DNA of 64,000 nucleotides from the NCBI GenBank assembly GCA_030248065.1, contig JASAMV010005036.1:33501-97500 (forward strand). Reading direction: 5' to 3'. Numbering within the stretch: position 1 is the first letter of the stretch; each line of letters opens with the position of its first letter. Below the pieces are notes generated by a model, which did no database searches, was not told where the DNA came from, and saw only the letters and a program-made list of their open reading frames with translations. The position numbers and the translations under genes were made by a program. Positions 11,395 through 24,704 of the stretch are shown in pieces. This DNA is from Rhynchonema sp. JSB1_4. Lineage: Eukaryota > Nematoda > Chromadorea > Monhysterida > Xyalidae.

Positions 11395-12544
11395 TTGGTC
11401 GCACAATGACTATATGAGAATCCATCCCCATATTTTTCCTACATCGGCAAGGAGGGTTTCTGGCGATTTTTTCAAATTGAATCAGGTTTTGACAAGGAGT
11501 TATTTTCTCTTTCTTTTCCCGATTTATTTATCGGGAGTGATCAACGTGTGTGTGCTGTAATCGATTTCACACACAAAGCGTGTAATACGTGGCTACAGTC
11601 AGTGGTTAATAAAAAAATTTTTTTATTCAAACCCCATTTTTTTTTTAAAAAAAAAATTTTTTTTTTAATTAAAAAAAAATTTTTTTTATTCCAGCCAAAA
11701 ACTGCCAGAAACGAAAAAAAATGAGCGCTAAAGCAAAAAATAGTGGCATTTTTCTTCCATAACGTGTGGTAAGTGCATATAAAGCACTCACGACACGAAA
11801 ACAATACTAAACAATGGTCAATGAGTACCAACAGTAGTCAGGTACACACCCGTACACTTCCTCCACGTGGTGTGGGTGCCTTGGTGTGGCTTTGTGACAC
11901 TCAAGACGGTAAATTTGGGTGAAACTATTGCCTCTTGGTACACGACCAATGCAAATATGTGACAAACAGTGTAAATATAGAGTGAATATCACACCGAATC
12001 ACTGCTTTCGGGTCTGTTGCATGGATAAATGCATGCCCACCCAGTCACATGTACATGTGTAATCATATGAGAGGCCATGTGAGTGTGTGCACTATGTCTA
12101 GATGCCACAAAACAACGATTATGGCACCCAATACACCCATGGTAGGGTCGGGTGATGTTAACAGTAGCAATTTTTATGCAAAAAATAGCACTTTTAGAGC
12201 AAAAAAATAGAGAAATTTTCGAATTTTGAAATAATAAAAAAAAAATTTTTTTTTTAACTTTTGGAACGAATTTTTTTTTTTAAAAAAAAATTTTTTTTTT
12301 AATAAAAAAAAAAAAATTTTTTTTTTTAAAAAACCACTGGCTACAGTAACCCGAGCCCGAACCATTTCGGTTGCGTAGAATTCAGGGTGAAACTTCAGCA
12401 CACGTGTGTTTTTATTCTTCTCACTGATAAGCATGCAAAGTTTTTGTCAAAACCAGGTCCAATTTGAAAAAAATGCCAAATATCCGCCTTTTCAATGCAG
12501 GAAAATTAGGGGGATGGATTCTCATGTAGTCATTGTGCGACCAA
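11395..12544. mobile_element. TTGGTCGCAC-family element, TA target duplication, interrupted
   Basis: It begins TTGGTCGCACAATGACTATA and ends with the inverse, TATTGTGCGACCAA-like, flanked by TA on both sides. The closely similar uninterrupted copy at 44198-44601 shows its normal length is about 400 bp; the extra length here is the hAT-like insertion at 11600-12339. Confidence 0.8.
11600..12339. mobile_element. hAT-like non-autonomous element, 8-bp target duplication GCTACAGT
   Basis: It starts CAGTGGTTAA, ends AAACCACTG, and has very AT-rich palindromic A/T runs inside both ends with a conserved core (ATGGTAGGGTCGGGTGATG...). GCTACAGT lies immediately on both sides (11592-11599 and 12340-12347); the homologous site at about 44394 has it only once, which is the empty site. 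The 8-bp duplication and CAG.GG-type ends are hAT features. Sister copies are at 38841-39555 and 51847-52423. No transposase is encoded. Confidence 0.9.
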
Positions 12545-13440
12545 TACATACGTATGTAGATGCGGACTGCGGACATTGAAAATATTCTGTGTCCAATGTC
12601 CGCAGTCCGCAGTCCGCATCTACCTGGCCGCACTTGCGGACTGCGGACTGCGGACAATCGAAACATTTCGTTGATGTGTTTGCTAGTAAGCATACAACTA
12701 CAGGGTTGTAAACATGCAACTTCAACACCGTGCATAATACTGTGTTGTCTTCTGCTGTTGTCTGAAACATCCATGTAATATCTGCCAACTCCAATAATCG
12801 AGAGCCAACACACGCGCAACGGATACGCGCGCAACTGACGGCTGCCACGTATCACACACAGCAAACACAGAATAAGGACACACACGTTCGAATGTTTCAT
12901 GGTATTGAATGGCAGGCAACAGGGTAGGATTTCACGTTGCAATATATTCACAACCCTGTAGTTGTATATCGCACTAGCAAACACAATCAAAAAATGTTTC
13001 GATTGTCCGCAAACCGCAGTCCGCAAGTGCGGCCAGGTAGATGCGGACTGCGGACTGCGGACATTGGACATTGTTTTTTTTCAATGTCCGCAGTCCGCAG
13101 TCCGCATCTGCCTGGCCGCGCCCTTAGCGTGTGAGCGTGTTAGTGCCCTTTCCAGCATGATCCGGTAAGAAAGCGACAGCATTCAAAACTAATTTTAACA
13201 GCATTCAATTTCAAACAACGCAACATCTCTTCAGTTTGTATTTTCTCAAATTATATTTTACACAACGCATTTGCATTGCATATACAACAATATATTTTTT
13301 AATCGTCGGTTCCGCACCAGAGCTGGCTTCGGTTTGGTTGATGTTTCATACATGATTACAATGCCTATCACCCAAATAATCATTAGGAATCGCAAACGAA
13401 AAGTGATTTGATCATATTGAACACATTCTTCTCCCCGCGT

Positions 13441-14632
13441 TCATCTTCCCAGCCCGATCGCACCCCAATAGGGGTCAGCTGAAGCTCGCTTGTATTGTAA
13501 CGCCCAGTACGCTCTGGAATTAAATGAATGATCACGGAATTAAGTAAATGCTGAGTCAAAATTCTAGGCAAGACACATGCTTACATATGTAGTTCAGACT
13601 CGGGACTATAGTGCTTTAGGGCCTATAGGCAAAGGTTTTCTACTGAGGCTTGGGCGTATGCGTAGGCTCGGGGACAGCGATAGTCCAAGATGGACTCCGT
13701 AAAGTTACTGAAGCCCATGCTCGAGTGCTGGCGGATCTTACTTTATTGCAGCTGTTATATTTGCAGTTAAACTGACTTGGATTATGACATTGTCGGTATT
13801 TACACCTTAAACCGGAGCCCACTTCCTAGGCCTTCCATTTTTACGCCTCGGCGGCGCTTAGATTGAATGTCTTTCTGGATCCTGTCCAAGACAGAAGATT
13901 TTTAAATTTAATGAACTCGCCAAAACCAATCAAATCAAAGCATTGCTCGTAATATTTTGTTATTAAGTCTTATTATCACTCACCCTCTATCCCGTTTGCC
14001 CAGCCCGATTGCGCCCCAGTAGGGATCAGCGCCGCGTTTTCCAAGCCCAATGGCACCCCAATAAGGGTCCGCACCTTAAAATTGTATTTTTGTTTTGCAA
14101 GTTTCTATATTATATGAATTTTTGTGCAAATCTGACCGACCTCTTTGGGTGCGCACCATGCCGAATTTGCTGTTTGGTAACGACTGCAGGCCTTGGTAGC
14201 CGATTTTGACCAGTGACCGTTTGTAACGGGGCACAAATTCGTCCATCGCTGTAAAAGTTTAAAAGAATATTCTAGTTATCAAAAATTGAAGATTGCTTGT
14301 TATTTGTAGCGAGCTTTTTGTCGCTCTCACTGAAGGCCCGAACTTGATGCGGCCATTTTATGGCCGTGAAACTGTTTTGCAGAACTTATAGGTATACTCG
14401 CGTTTCCAGTCCCAATGTCATCGCTCAGGCAGGACTGAAACTGGGAAATGGAACTGTCCAAAGTCAATGAACAACTAACAAGCGACATCCAGAACCAAAC
14501 GAAACCATGAAACAACCCTCAAAAAGATAAATTTTTTAAATAATGTGGCCTAAAATGAAATACAAATCCAATAATGTTACCTAAACAGCCAGCTGCCAAA
14601 CCCAGCACGAATATAATCAGTTTCTGCACCAT
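13441..14632 (-). CDS. Neuropeptide precursor with three ADPYWGAIGL-amide copies
   Basis: Four exons on the minus strand (14632-14581, 14248-14141, 14074-13984, 13513-13441) join in phase through canonical GT..AG introns to give about 107 residues. Exon 1 is a signal peptide (MVQKLIIFVLGLAAGCLA). Exon 2 holds a YKR cleavage site and a spacer ending in a single Arg. Exons 2/3 encode GADPYWGAIGL followed by GKR, then the same peptide with GKR again. Exons 3/4 encode DRGAYWALQY followed by KR, then ASADPYWGAIGL followed by GR and the stop. Gly before a basic site is the standard amidation signal, so products should be two GADPYWGAIGL-NH2, one ASADPYWGAIGL-NH2 and a non-amidated spacer peptide. 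A CTTTCAG acceptor about 70 bases upstream of the ATG (near 14700) suggests a spliced 5' leader. I do not recognise the PYWGAIGL motif in a described peptide family. That it is a neuropeptide-like precursor is well supported by architecture; receptor and role are unknown. Confidence 0.88.
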
Positions 14633-16440
14633 TATTGTTCGGTAATTATTTGAAGCGGAAAGTGTGTGCTTCCCAGGTCTTGTCATTTATTACCTGAAAG
14701 CAAGAACAGACATGAGCGCAGATAAGGTTCGTGTCCCAGTCGAATAAAGCATTTTATGTTCACAAAGGACTTGTTTGGAATGTGTACATGCGCGTACACT
14801 GGGACACTTTTCACAACGTTTCACAACCAAAATAATGGGACATTTTTATACACCTCTTTAAAGCTCTGCGTAGTTTTATATGAAACTCTTGTTTCCGTCG
14901 ATTAGGCACGCATTTAACTCCATGAGTGTTTCACTTCAAACAGCTTTTAAGCGTCTTTTCCGCATCTAGGTGGTGTTTCGATGTTATCTGATCATGCCTG
15001 TTTTGGACCTGGTTAAATGCTTACGTCAAGTAAATAAATCGTCGGATTAGATCCCCTAGTACATCGCCAACCCTGACCTACGTTCGAAGAACACGTGGGT
15101 TTGCCGAGTGAATTAAAGTTGAACAAAACGCAAAGACGATGGCGTGCGTGTGAGGGTCATGTCAAAACATGCCGTGCCTGGATTAGGACAAAGCGGCAAT
15201 AATGGCTACTTTCTCACCAAATACGTATCAGTAATTTGTTTGCGTGGGCATCTACACAATGTATCTGTTTTCACGCGATATACTGTACTTTTGTGTTGCA
15301 TGCGGTGCTCTCCTACACATACAAAACCGATTGCGCTTTCAGAGAAGCAACAATAGAGTCATGGAGAGTCAAAGCACTGTATCAACGAGGGTCATAGTAA
15401 ATGGGAAGTTGCAATCCTGATTTGACCCTTTAATCGCTGTTTTAGGAAGAAAAGCTGTAGGAAGAAAGCAAACCATTCTATGAAGAACTGAACGTAATTC
15501 TAAAAGAAGTACACATAAAAGGTACGATTTGCGAAACACGTGCTAGTTGCATCGGAGAAGTTCGATTAAGTTTGTGGGCTTATTTGGGACTCGCGTCTTG
15601 TTTGAGATTTTTTAACCAAAAAGGTATCCCAGCCCAGCTAAGCCCCAGGGGGCTTATATTCGACAGTCTCTGGAGGAGGGCTAGTTGCAGAATGCAAGAA
15701 GCGTCACATGGTGCTTGTGGAACTTTTGCATGCTTCTGATTTTATTTTTTTGTTTTTATTTTTTGACAAAGCATGCCTTTTCTGAACAAAATACTGCTAT
15801 ATGCGCACCTTTATCGTGCCGCTGAGATACGGAAGAAATTTTGTTACCCAAACAAGCCTCCAGGGGCTTCATTATTCGGAAACGTTGATAAATAAGCCTT
15901 CACGGGGACTTATTCGGGGGCGGGGGGCTTAATCGAATTCATCCGGTACTAACGTTATGCACTTCGTAGTGAGCATCCATTCGACTATAAGCTGTTGTAG
16001 GCTATGTTCAGAACATTCTCTAGCAAAAGCATGATTTTTGATGAAAGGGTGCTTCAAGAAAAAAGCTTATATGTTAGACAACCCACCCACGCCAAACGCG
16101 GACGGTTTATTGTAACCCAGACTTATGTGGAAATCTGAAGTGTCAGAGGACATAAGATAACTTTAAGATTATTTTGCCACAAGATGACACCCACATTACG
16201 TCTACCTTAGTACAATGTTGTGTCGTACCGACAAGAGAGGCGAACGAGATTATTCCCCTAACCTAAATGCGTGAAGCGGCTGGTTCGAGCAGTTGCTCGT
16301 GTGACTTACATTTGCGTCATTTGCGGCGCGACTAAATTTGCGGCACTAATTCGAGTGGCCACTTAGTGATCGATAAAGACATTCATTCATCAAGATGACG
16401 TATTGAAAGCAGGCACTCTTCGGGTCGGCCGGGACAAGAC
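14633..16440. other. Intergenic, with TAAGCCCC repeats
   Basis: No exon is supported. 15632-15935 carries several TAAGCCCC/GGGGCTTA strings (palindrome near 15638, others near 15853 and 15893) and resembles short stretches at 21757-21840 and 31530-31595, so it is probably a decayed inverted-repeat element. Confidence 0.4.
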
Positions 16441-16445
16441 CGGCC

Positions 16446-16592
16446 TATAGTACTGTCGTCAAATCAATTCGTGAAATCTTATCGTCAAATCACATGTATT
16501 ATTTCTCGCACTAATTTGGGCCTCGTGTACATATTATTGCCTGATTTGACCTCAAGATTTGACGAATTAATTTGCCGACAGTATTATTAGCC
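16446..16592. mobile_element. TCAAATCA-family MITE copy
   Basis: The ends are of the form TATAGTACTGTCGTCAAATCA and the inverse (CGACAGTATTATTA), with the internal TTTGGGCCTC block. Same family as 33965-34108. Confidence 0.65.
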
Positions 16593-16764
16593 CGAGCGAC
16601 TGTTGCTCAACAAATTGCTAAACTGTGTCGCAGTCGCCCTCGTAAAGCTAATGTCGCTGAAAATTTCTAATCTGCCCAGCAGTCGTTCAGTTTTGACTTC
16701 AGCTGCATGTGTGCTATAGTCTGTCCATCAGCTCATGTGACTTTGTGCTGCTGCTGGCCAACTT

Positions 16765-16995
16765 GTTCCCTTCCTCCACGTTCTAATGAAAGAGAAATTC
16801 AGTTCCCGAAAAAAACTATTTTTGCTCTTAAATTGTGGTTTTTATGAAATCGACGTGTTTTATCGATTTTAATTTGATTTAATTTAAATTTGATCGAAAT
16901 TTTATCTTTTACGACACATTTTGTTATTTTTTAGTGTTTTTTGCAAAATCGAACACACTAAATTTGTCTTTCATTAGAACGTGGAGGAAGGGAAC
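16765..16995. mobile_element. MITE with GTTCCCTTCCTCCACGTTC ends
   Basis: GTTCCCTTCCTCCACGTTCTAATGAAAGA at the left pairs with its inverse at the right (about 30 bp). Imperfect pairing continues outward through CAGCTCATG..ACTTTGTG. The centre is AT-rich. A second, longer copy is at 25425-25989. Confidence 0.75.
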
Positions 16996-17769
16996 AAACC
17001 AGCTAGCAGCTTTATGTCGCACAGAGCCAAGTTTAGACGAACATACTGTATATGAATCAGATCAACGTTGCGAACACAGCACGAGGAATCAAGCGTAAAA
17101 GCAACAATGTGACACCAGCTACCACACACACAACTAGTGTTGCAGTACTATGTTAACAGAAAAAAACGATTATGAAAACTCCTGAAGGACCTGCATACAA
17201 TCAATAGAGAGTTACTGCTTCCTAATACAAGCTAAAGTCAACGTACCTGGCGTTTCTGCCCATGCTCAAAGGTTTGTGGTTAGTGCCCCTTAAATCGGTT
17301 CAAGTCTCAAAATGAAGGCAGGTGGGAAATAAATCGATGAAGATGGGTGCTTTAATAGAAATTTCGCAGTCCCTTGTTAAACGTATCTTAGCACTTGCAA
17401 AAACACGATGTGCTGACCCACTGTATGTAGTACAGGGTCAACCTCTGAATCCATGAGTATGATGTAGATTATGTACAAAATATCACAGGTATAAACGCCA
17501 TGTGTGTACACGCCAACATGAGCCCGATTTCAAAGGTGGTGTGCATTCAAAACGAATCGAATGAGAAAATCATCATGCTCCACTTGGTAGTCTTCAACGT
17601 GTAACATTTCCCAAATCAGCGGCCACGTCAGAATGTCTCACTGTTCTGCCAGCTACGAGATCGAGCTCATATTGGTGTAGTTTGCCTTCATGTATGTTCG
17701 ATAAATGAACTAGGGGGACATATTGCTCCAAACTTTTTCCACAACAGGCCTTCAGATGATGAACCACGA
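16996..17769. other. Intergenic, nothing recognised
   Basis: Outer flank of the preceding element, then about 700 bases without a supported exon, RNA or repeat. Confidence 0.35.
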
Positions 17770-17968
17770 ACTATTCCGCGACTTTTCAGGCCCGGAAGTT
17801 CAGGCCCGACCTTTTCAGGCCCAGTTTTTCAGGCCCGACCGATTCAGGACCAGCATACTTGACCCATTTATAGGCTTAGGCTTAGGCTCCAGCCGGGCCT
17901 AAATCGACCGGTGGGCCTGAATGTCTGGGCCTGAACCTGTGCCCCGGGACTGGACCGTCGCACAATAA
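17770..17968. mobile_element. GGCCTGAA-family MITE
   Basis: The ends ACTATTCCGCGACTTTTCAG and (inverse) ACTATTGTGCGACGGTTCAG are imperfect 24-bp inverted repeats. The interior is built from CAGGCCC/GGGCCTGAA units with one TTAGGCTTAGGC pair. An inverse-oriented copy lies in the P450 intron at 23349-23531. Confidence 0.65.
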
Positions 17969-20955
17969 TCACGGACGTGCGGGCGTGGACCATGCTGCCT
18001 CTTGCACATCACAACCAAAACGACAAACAGCCACCAATCGGCAATTTGTCACCTGAATGCCCGACCGACTGATTGATTGCGCTCTACTTATTTACTGGGC
18101 CGCATCAAAATTAATCCCAACACGTTATTATGCAGCTAACAGTTGTGGCAAATGTGGAGTTTGTGTGTACTAGCTGGTTTTTTGTGCCGTTTTTTAACTT
18201 GATTCATACCAGCAGTCAAGGGCTGAAATCTGTGGGACCCCAACAAGATGAGGGTAGCAGACATGGGCGTAGGCGTTTGCAACTAATAATAACATTTCGA
18301 TGGACCGTAAAATGTTTTTGTTTCGATTGTGAATGGACATCCGTCTTCACGCACTGCGGGCGGCTCAGACACGAATCGGTTGAAAGAAACACTCCGCCAA
18401 ATGTGTGGCGTGAGAAAATCTACCATCTGCCGAAAAACAATATGTATTAAGACCATGTTCATGGGGAACTTTTCAACAAAAGAGCAGCTGAAAATAACCT
18501 CGGTCAGCTCACTAATGTCAACTGTCCATATGTTACGCATTCGCATTCGCCCACGTCATCACCATCCATAAATAGTCCAACCACGAACTCATGAGACGAC
18601 TTATTTTGAAGTTGACTTGAACGGATCCACTAATGTTCCGGTTCCACGTATTTTGGAAATGAAAGAAAGAGAAACGCATGTATTTTTTTTTAAAAACGCG
18701 CTCTCTACCTCGGTTTGTAAATTCCCTTTTTAACTCCCAAAACATTTGTGTGTTGAACGACGTTGCTGTTCGCTTGAGCACGCAACAAATTGAGGTCAGC
18801 CAGCTGGAACTTGTCATCATCTCTCTCGGCCCAATCTCTTTCGTTTGTTTGCGAAAACCCGTGTAACCGGCGCATTTTTGAATCTGGCCAAGCAAGCTTT
18901 AAAAAGAGTCGTCTCATGTGCACGTGGTTGGACTAGCCAGGCTCTGGAACACAAAACAGTAACGAACACGTGAGTAAACTCAAGTTAAGTTTATGCTCGC
19001 ACATCACCTGCTTATATTCATGTTGTCAACCTATATCGTTAGCTCCCGTCGTCAAACTCAATGATGCCCTGAATCGCGCTCATTCAGGGCAGCTTGTGTT
19101 GACGACCATAGTTGACGACTTTGACTTGACGGACAACTAGATAATTAACCCATTACACATCTAAGCAGGCCCCGGAATCAGCACCAAAATATTGAGCAGT
19201 AAAATGAGGGTTGAGATAAACTATTAAGTAAAACTATAAAAAATACGTGGGCGGCCATTGCCTAGAATTTAAAATATAAAATAAAAACCCCACACGGTAC
19301 CCCACCATCAGGCACACACTGGCAGCTTCATGCAAAAAACCATATAGGTATATCAGGAGGTCTAAAGAGCATAAAAACGGTTACTGAACGGTTATTACGA
19401 CCAATTACGGCGCCGTGGGAGAACAGTCGTGGCCCGGGTGTCTGTGGGCCCAGTGTGTTCAGGTGTCTGTTCATGAATTATTCAATAGCTACACGAACGC
19501 AAGCAGGCAGGTTCAAACGAGGGCCAAACCCGAAAATAATCGTCGCGGCGCACACAAGAGTGGGCGTGACAGCATGAGTGGCCTATTGTTCGGGATCAAC
19601 TTCTGGAACTAACCACTACCTGGACTTCCGTTCCTTGTTCCAGAACCAACACTTTACGGGACAGGTCGTTTGGAATATGAAACTTTTACGCATACGGAAG
19701 CTTAGAAGAATATTCTAAGCTCCGAAAAGTCCTTCACGAAGCAGGAGCTGGTTTTTTTTTCAAAATTCATAGCAGAGAGACCATTCGAAAGCGGATCAAG
19801 CAAGATTTACTGTTTTTGTGTGCCGCTTAGCTGATTTTCACAGCTAAAATCTGAGAAAAAACATAACACTATGTTTTAAAATATGTAGGTGATACAACAT
19901 CATGCTGTTGATGAGATTTACAAAATTCTATTCTTGCAAATCGCAAGGGCAAAATTGCGGCCCGTATTGGAAAGAACAATCGACAGTATGCACCTTACTG
20001 GCCTCCATGGCTTAGGTTCAATTGACTTGTGCTTGACGTTGACTTGGCATCAAAATGTTTTCCATGGTACACCCATCCGTGAAACATCAGTCAGTTCTTT
20101 CCAAAAGAATGCCAAATTCTACCAAAAACAACCCGAACACAAGTGTAGCTGGGATGCGCAATGTGATACATAATAATTTAGATGTACATGTAGGTAGATA
20201 AGAACACCAAAAGGGCTCTTTGTGGACTCGTTTTTGATGCCCGGAAGCATCAAACAAGTCCTGAAACACGAAACCGTCTTCCGAAAAACCGGTGCCAAAT
20301 TATAGCAAGCAATGGTCGCACAACGGTGTCATTCTGTTTGAACGTATACAGTACTTGTCCTAATTTTAGTTCGCTGTTTGTTGAAACACCGCTCTCGCAG
20401 GCGTTGCCTTGCTGCCTCAGGCTATCTTGAGGGATAAAGTTGGCTATTTTGTGCCAGAAAATTGCCTATTTTTGCCCACGCGTGCGCATCATAAACAAAT
20501 AGAGCCGCGGTTGAGCTTCTGGTTTTCCGGTTTATCATGGCAGATGCCAAAGCGTCTTTTCTCGCTTTGTTTACATGTTTAGGCAATTTAAGAAGAGATA
20601 TTTATTTAATGCAAAGTCACGATTATAAGTGCCGTTCAGTGCTAGGCAGCTTCGAGTCTTCCTGTTTATCGTCAACGAACAAAACACATATACATTGCAA
20701 ACCGTTTTCAAGACAAACTAGAAAAGCGACCATATCGAGCGTCAGCCAATATCACAATTTCAAAGAAATGCACACAACAGCCAGTATCAAGCGCATCAGA
20801 CATTTTTAATGTGCCGCTGGTGGTACCAGCGTTAGGCACTGTGGCCGGTGTCGGATTTCTCCTTCTGGGGAACTAATGAAGCGCCACATGGGCTTTGTTT
20901 TGGTATCAAATCGGCCGGAACTGCATTCCTGGATTTTTCGATGTACGATCCCCTG
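17969..20955. other. Intergenic, low-support open frames
   Basis: 18570-18900 shares AGGTCAGCCAGCTGGAACTTGTCATC with repeats at about 37450-37510 and 59150-59190. 19020-19145 is an imperfect hairpin built on GTCGTCAA. An open stretch at 19889-20031 between TATGTAG and GGTTCAATTG, and an ATG-initiated 90-codon frame at 20537-20809, could be exons, but neither shows a domain, so no gene is called. Confidence 0.35.
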
Positions 20956-22611
20956 TGCTGCACAACAGGCTGCCTGTGTTGGCCACAACATGTGAAAAGG
21001 GCTAGTTCGGTTTGTTCGTGTTGTCTTTCCTTTGTTTGTGTGTGGGTGTGTTGATTGCCATGCGATGGGGCTTTTTGTCACGCGAAAAAAGGAACCAACA
21101 CGTAATGGGTCTTTATTACTTTTTCCGTTGGGACTTTTTTGACTTTATCAAAACACAAAATGTTTCATCGCGCACACAAGGAATCACATTTGAATATGTT
21201 TACTGTTGCAATTTGTTGGACTGGTATTAGAAAAAGTAGCGCAAACGTCGTTTCAGGTGAAATGGAGGCGCTACACAAAATTTTTTGAAAACTCAAAATT
21301 TTTCGTCACGTGACCCCTCCCGTGGGGTCATCAACGCATGTACGAAGGCGATTCGGTTATTCTAGCAGGATCTGAACGTGACGTGAACTCGACACGACCA
21401 TTTTATTATCAGTGTTTGTCGGTAGTATAAATATCACGCGGACGTGGTGGCGACTAACTGCGTAGATTGTCGCAGAATACTCAATTTCACGTGCCAAAAA
21501 TAGATGATTATGATTCAACGACCACAGGAAACGATTACCGTTTATGTATTGTAGCTGGTAAAGTTCTGATCAAAGTAGCGATGTGCCGGAGAATGCCAAA
21601 TACGCTCCTCCAAAAAGCAGCCACTGGAAACAAATTAGTTGTTTTGAATAAGCGCGCCGCATCCGCAGAAATTTTTATTCATGTCTCACATGCTTATACA
21701 AAGTGCGGGCATATATGGGAAATTGATTGAAACCTCATATTCGATGTGAATCCTGAGCTAAGCCCCAGGGGGCGTACTTGGCATTCTCCGGTACGGGTAC
21801 CTGAATTCTCCAAATAGAGCCCCTGTGAATGATGCTCTCAAGACACTGAATGAAATTAAAAGTTTTTGTTCATGATCCTGCGCCAGTATACGTACAACTT
21901 GTATGTACACATGGTGCCTATTCGTTTCCATACGCTCTGTATAACCGTTTCACAGATTGGTGGGGCTACAACATAGAAAACTATGGTGCCGAAGAAGCAT
22001 GCCCTGACTTATCATTTAAAAAAACTGAGGTCCATCACTTCTTTATGAGTCATTTTGGCGGTCGAACTAAGCGCCGCAGGCGCGATTTTGGGAAATTTGA
22101 CCCAACTTAGAAAAAATTTTCAAAAATTTATGCCTCAAAAAGGCCATTTTTGGAAGAATCAGGCGATTTTATTTTTCCGAAAAACTCGTGTTTTTAATTA
22201 AAAAACAGAATATCTGGCTCTTCAAAAAAAATTTTTTTTTTAAATTTTTTTAATTAACCACTGTTTTTTTTTGAAACAACCCTGAGCCCAGCGCACAAAC
22301 ACACTAACATAATGTTTAACTCCACAACACTGCGTGGGTGTGCTGCACAACAGGCAGCCTGTGTTTTCCACAACGTGTGAAAAGGGCCAGTTCGGTTTTG
22401 GTGGGTGTGGGTTTCTTCTGTTTGTGTGTGGGTGTGTTGATTGCCATGCCATGGGGCTTTAATGTCACGCGAAAAAAAGGAACCAACTCGATGGGCCTTT
22501 GTTACTTTTTCCGTTGGGACTTTTTTTGACTGCATCAAAACACAAAATGTTTCATCGCGCCACAAGGATACGCATTTGAATATGTTTACTGTAGCATTTT
22601 GTTGGACTGGT
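20956..22611. repeat. Duplicated ~270-bp segment flanking a hAT-like fragment
   Basis: 20956-21225 and 22341-22611 are direct copies (both begin TGCTGCACAACAGGC and end TTGTTGGACTGGT), with frame-breaking indels between them, so they are not a conserved protein. Between them, 21226-22284 is a hAT-like element of the CAGGGTTG family: it resumes at ATTAGAAAAAGT (compare 36277) and ends CAACCCTG, but lacks the left terminus. Confidence 0.6.
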
Positions 22612-23050
22612 TTCTGGTAATTTTATGTCAAGAGATCACTCTGCCAACCGAAGTCGCTAATATTGACGTCAACCTTCAAACCAACTTTTCTCGCGAAACT
22701 GCCGTGATGCGTTGGTTCTTTTTGTTTGACGAGGGACGATATGTAACTTCGCTGTTATCTGGGCACCGTAGCGGAACAGCGATATTCCGCTGATATAATA
22801 TAACTCCGCTTCTATCTGGACACCTCATGGCGGTTGAAAATGTTGTCGGGTAGATGCATGATAACAACTTCCAGCATACTGACCTCGATTTTTGTGTGTT
22901 TACGCAAAGGAGGGACTATTGCGTTTAGATAACAGCCAAACGTTCTTAGAGGAATAGTGCTAATCCGACGGAGTGTCTAGATGAAAGAAGTATTAACTTA
23001 GCGGAATATTGCTATTCCGCTTTTATGTGGACACAGCCTAAACTATTGAA
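22612..23050. other. Intergenic, short inverted repeat
   Basis: GCGGAATAT/ATATTCCGC and TAACTTCGCTGTTATCTGG-type strings recur (22745-22830 and 22980-23035) and look like the ends of a decayed inverted-repeat element. No upstream P450 exon was found here. Confidence 0.35.
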
Positions 23051-23893
<843 letters not shown>

Positions 23894-24478
23894 TGGTGTC
23901 TTCATTTGTATGATGTGATATCTGTGGCGCGTTATCAACATGATACTGTCAGTGGGGATGCAAAGTTCGTCCAACTATCTGCTTGGTCACCAACTCTTAA
24001 TGAAAATATTAAAATTTCGTGTGGTCTGGTCTTTGTGGATTGTTTTGAATTACGGTGTAACTGAATAACTGCACAAGAGCAGAATATCTTGTTGTTCATA
24101 CCGACCGGATCTGTTTTCTCCGTGAAATCGATCTGTTTATTATGGCATGTAATTTGATGCTGATGCATACATACGATGAAGAAACTATCATGTTGCCTTT
24201 CGAACAAAAACAATAATTTTACGCCGTTTTGTGTATGTATGTGTCTTTGCGTGTGTGTGTTCCATGCGTGAATATGATTTATGCTGGCCATTTTACTATA
24301 CGTGTGGTCCAACCACAAATTTTTGGTCTTTGGAACGATTTTTTTTAAAGTTTCTTTTAATAAATTTTTTTTTAAAAAACCAATACGTATACGTCATTGG
24401 TTCCCGAAGCGAAGAGTGGAGATCGAAAGAGCAAAATATTCCCCAACCTGTGTTCACCCAACCACACAGTGGTACATT
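23894..24478. other. Intergenic, nothing recognised
   Basis: No supported exon. A/T homopolymer runs lie near 24340-24370. Confidence 0.35.
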
Positions 24479-24704
24479 GGGTGGAACTTTCGAAACGGTG
24501 TAAAGGTCAGTTGGGCGTAAAGGTCGGTGTAAAGTTCGGTCGAAAGCTCGGTCGGCGTAGCTCGGTGTAAACGTGAAACATTGCCTGTTATTAACGTGGA
24601 ATGTTTCAAGTTTACACCGAGGTCTATCACACTGAGCTGTCGACCGAGCTTTCCACCGACCTTTACACCCAACTGACCTTTACACCGCTTCGAAAATATC
24701 ACCC
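24479..24704. mobile_element. Palindromic GGGTG-family MITE with ATT target duplication
   Basis: The whole element is an imperfect palindrome with ends GGGTGGAACTTTCGAAACGG and CGCTTCGAAAATATCACCC. ATT flanks both ends (24476-24478 and 24705-24707), agreeing with the 3-bp duplication deduced for the 3316-3540 copy. Confidence 0.8.

Larger units (their letters stand above)
11376..13128. mobile_element. Outermost of three nested elements (AGGGCGCGGCC family)
   Basis: The ends AGGGCGCGGCCAGG and the inverse CCTGGCCGCGCCCT are flanked by TA. The interior consists of CTGCGGACTGCGGACATTG units and a long inverted pair (about 12555-12715 against 12948-13127). Fourteen bases inside its left end a second element (11395-12544) has inserted, which itself carries a third (11600-12339). 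Without insertions it would be about 600 bp long. Confidence 0.7.

Noticed and set aside
18533..18895. 120-codon minus-strand frame
   Set aside because: Part of its DNA recurs as a dispersed repeat near 37450 and 59150, with no frame conservation.
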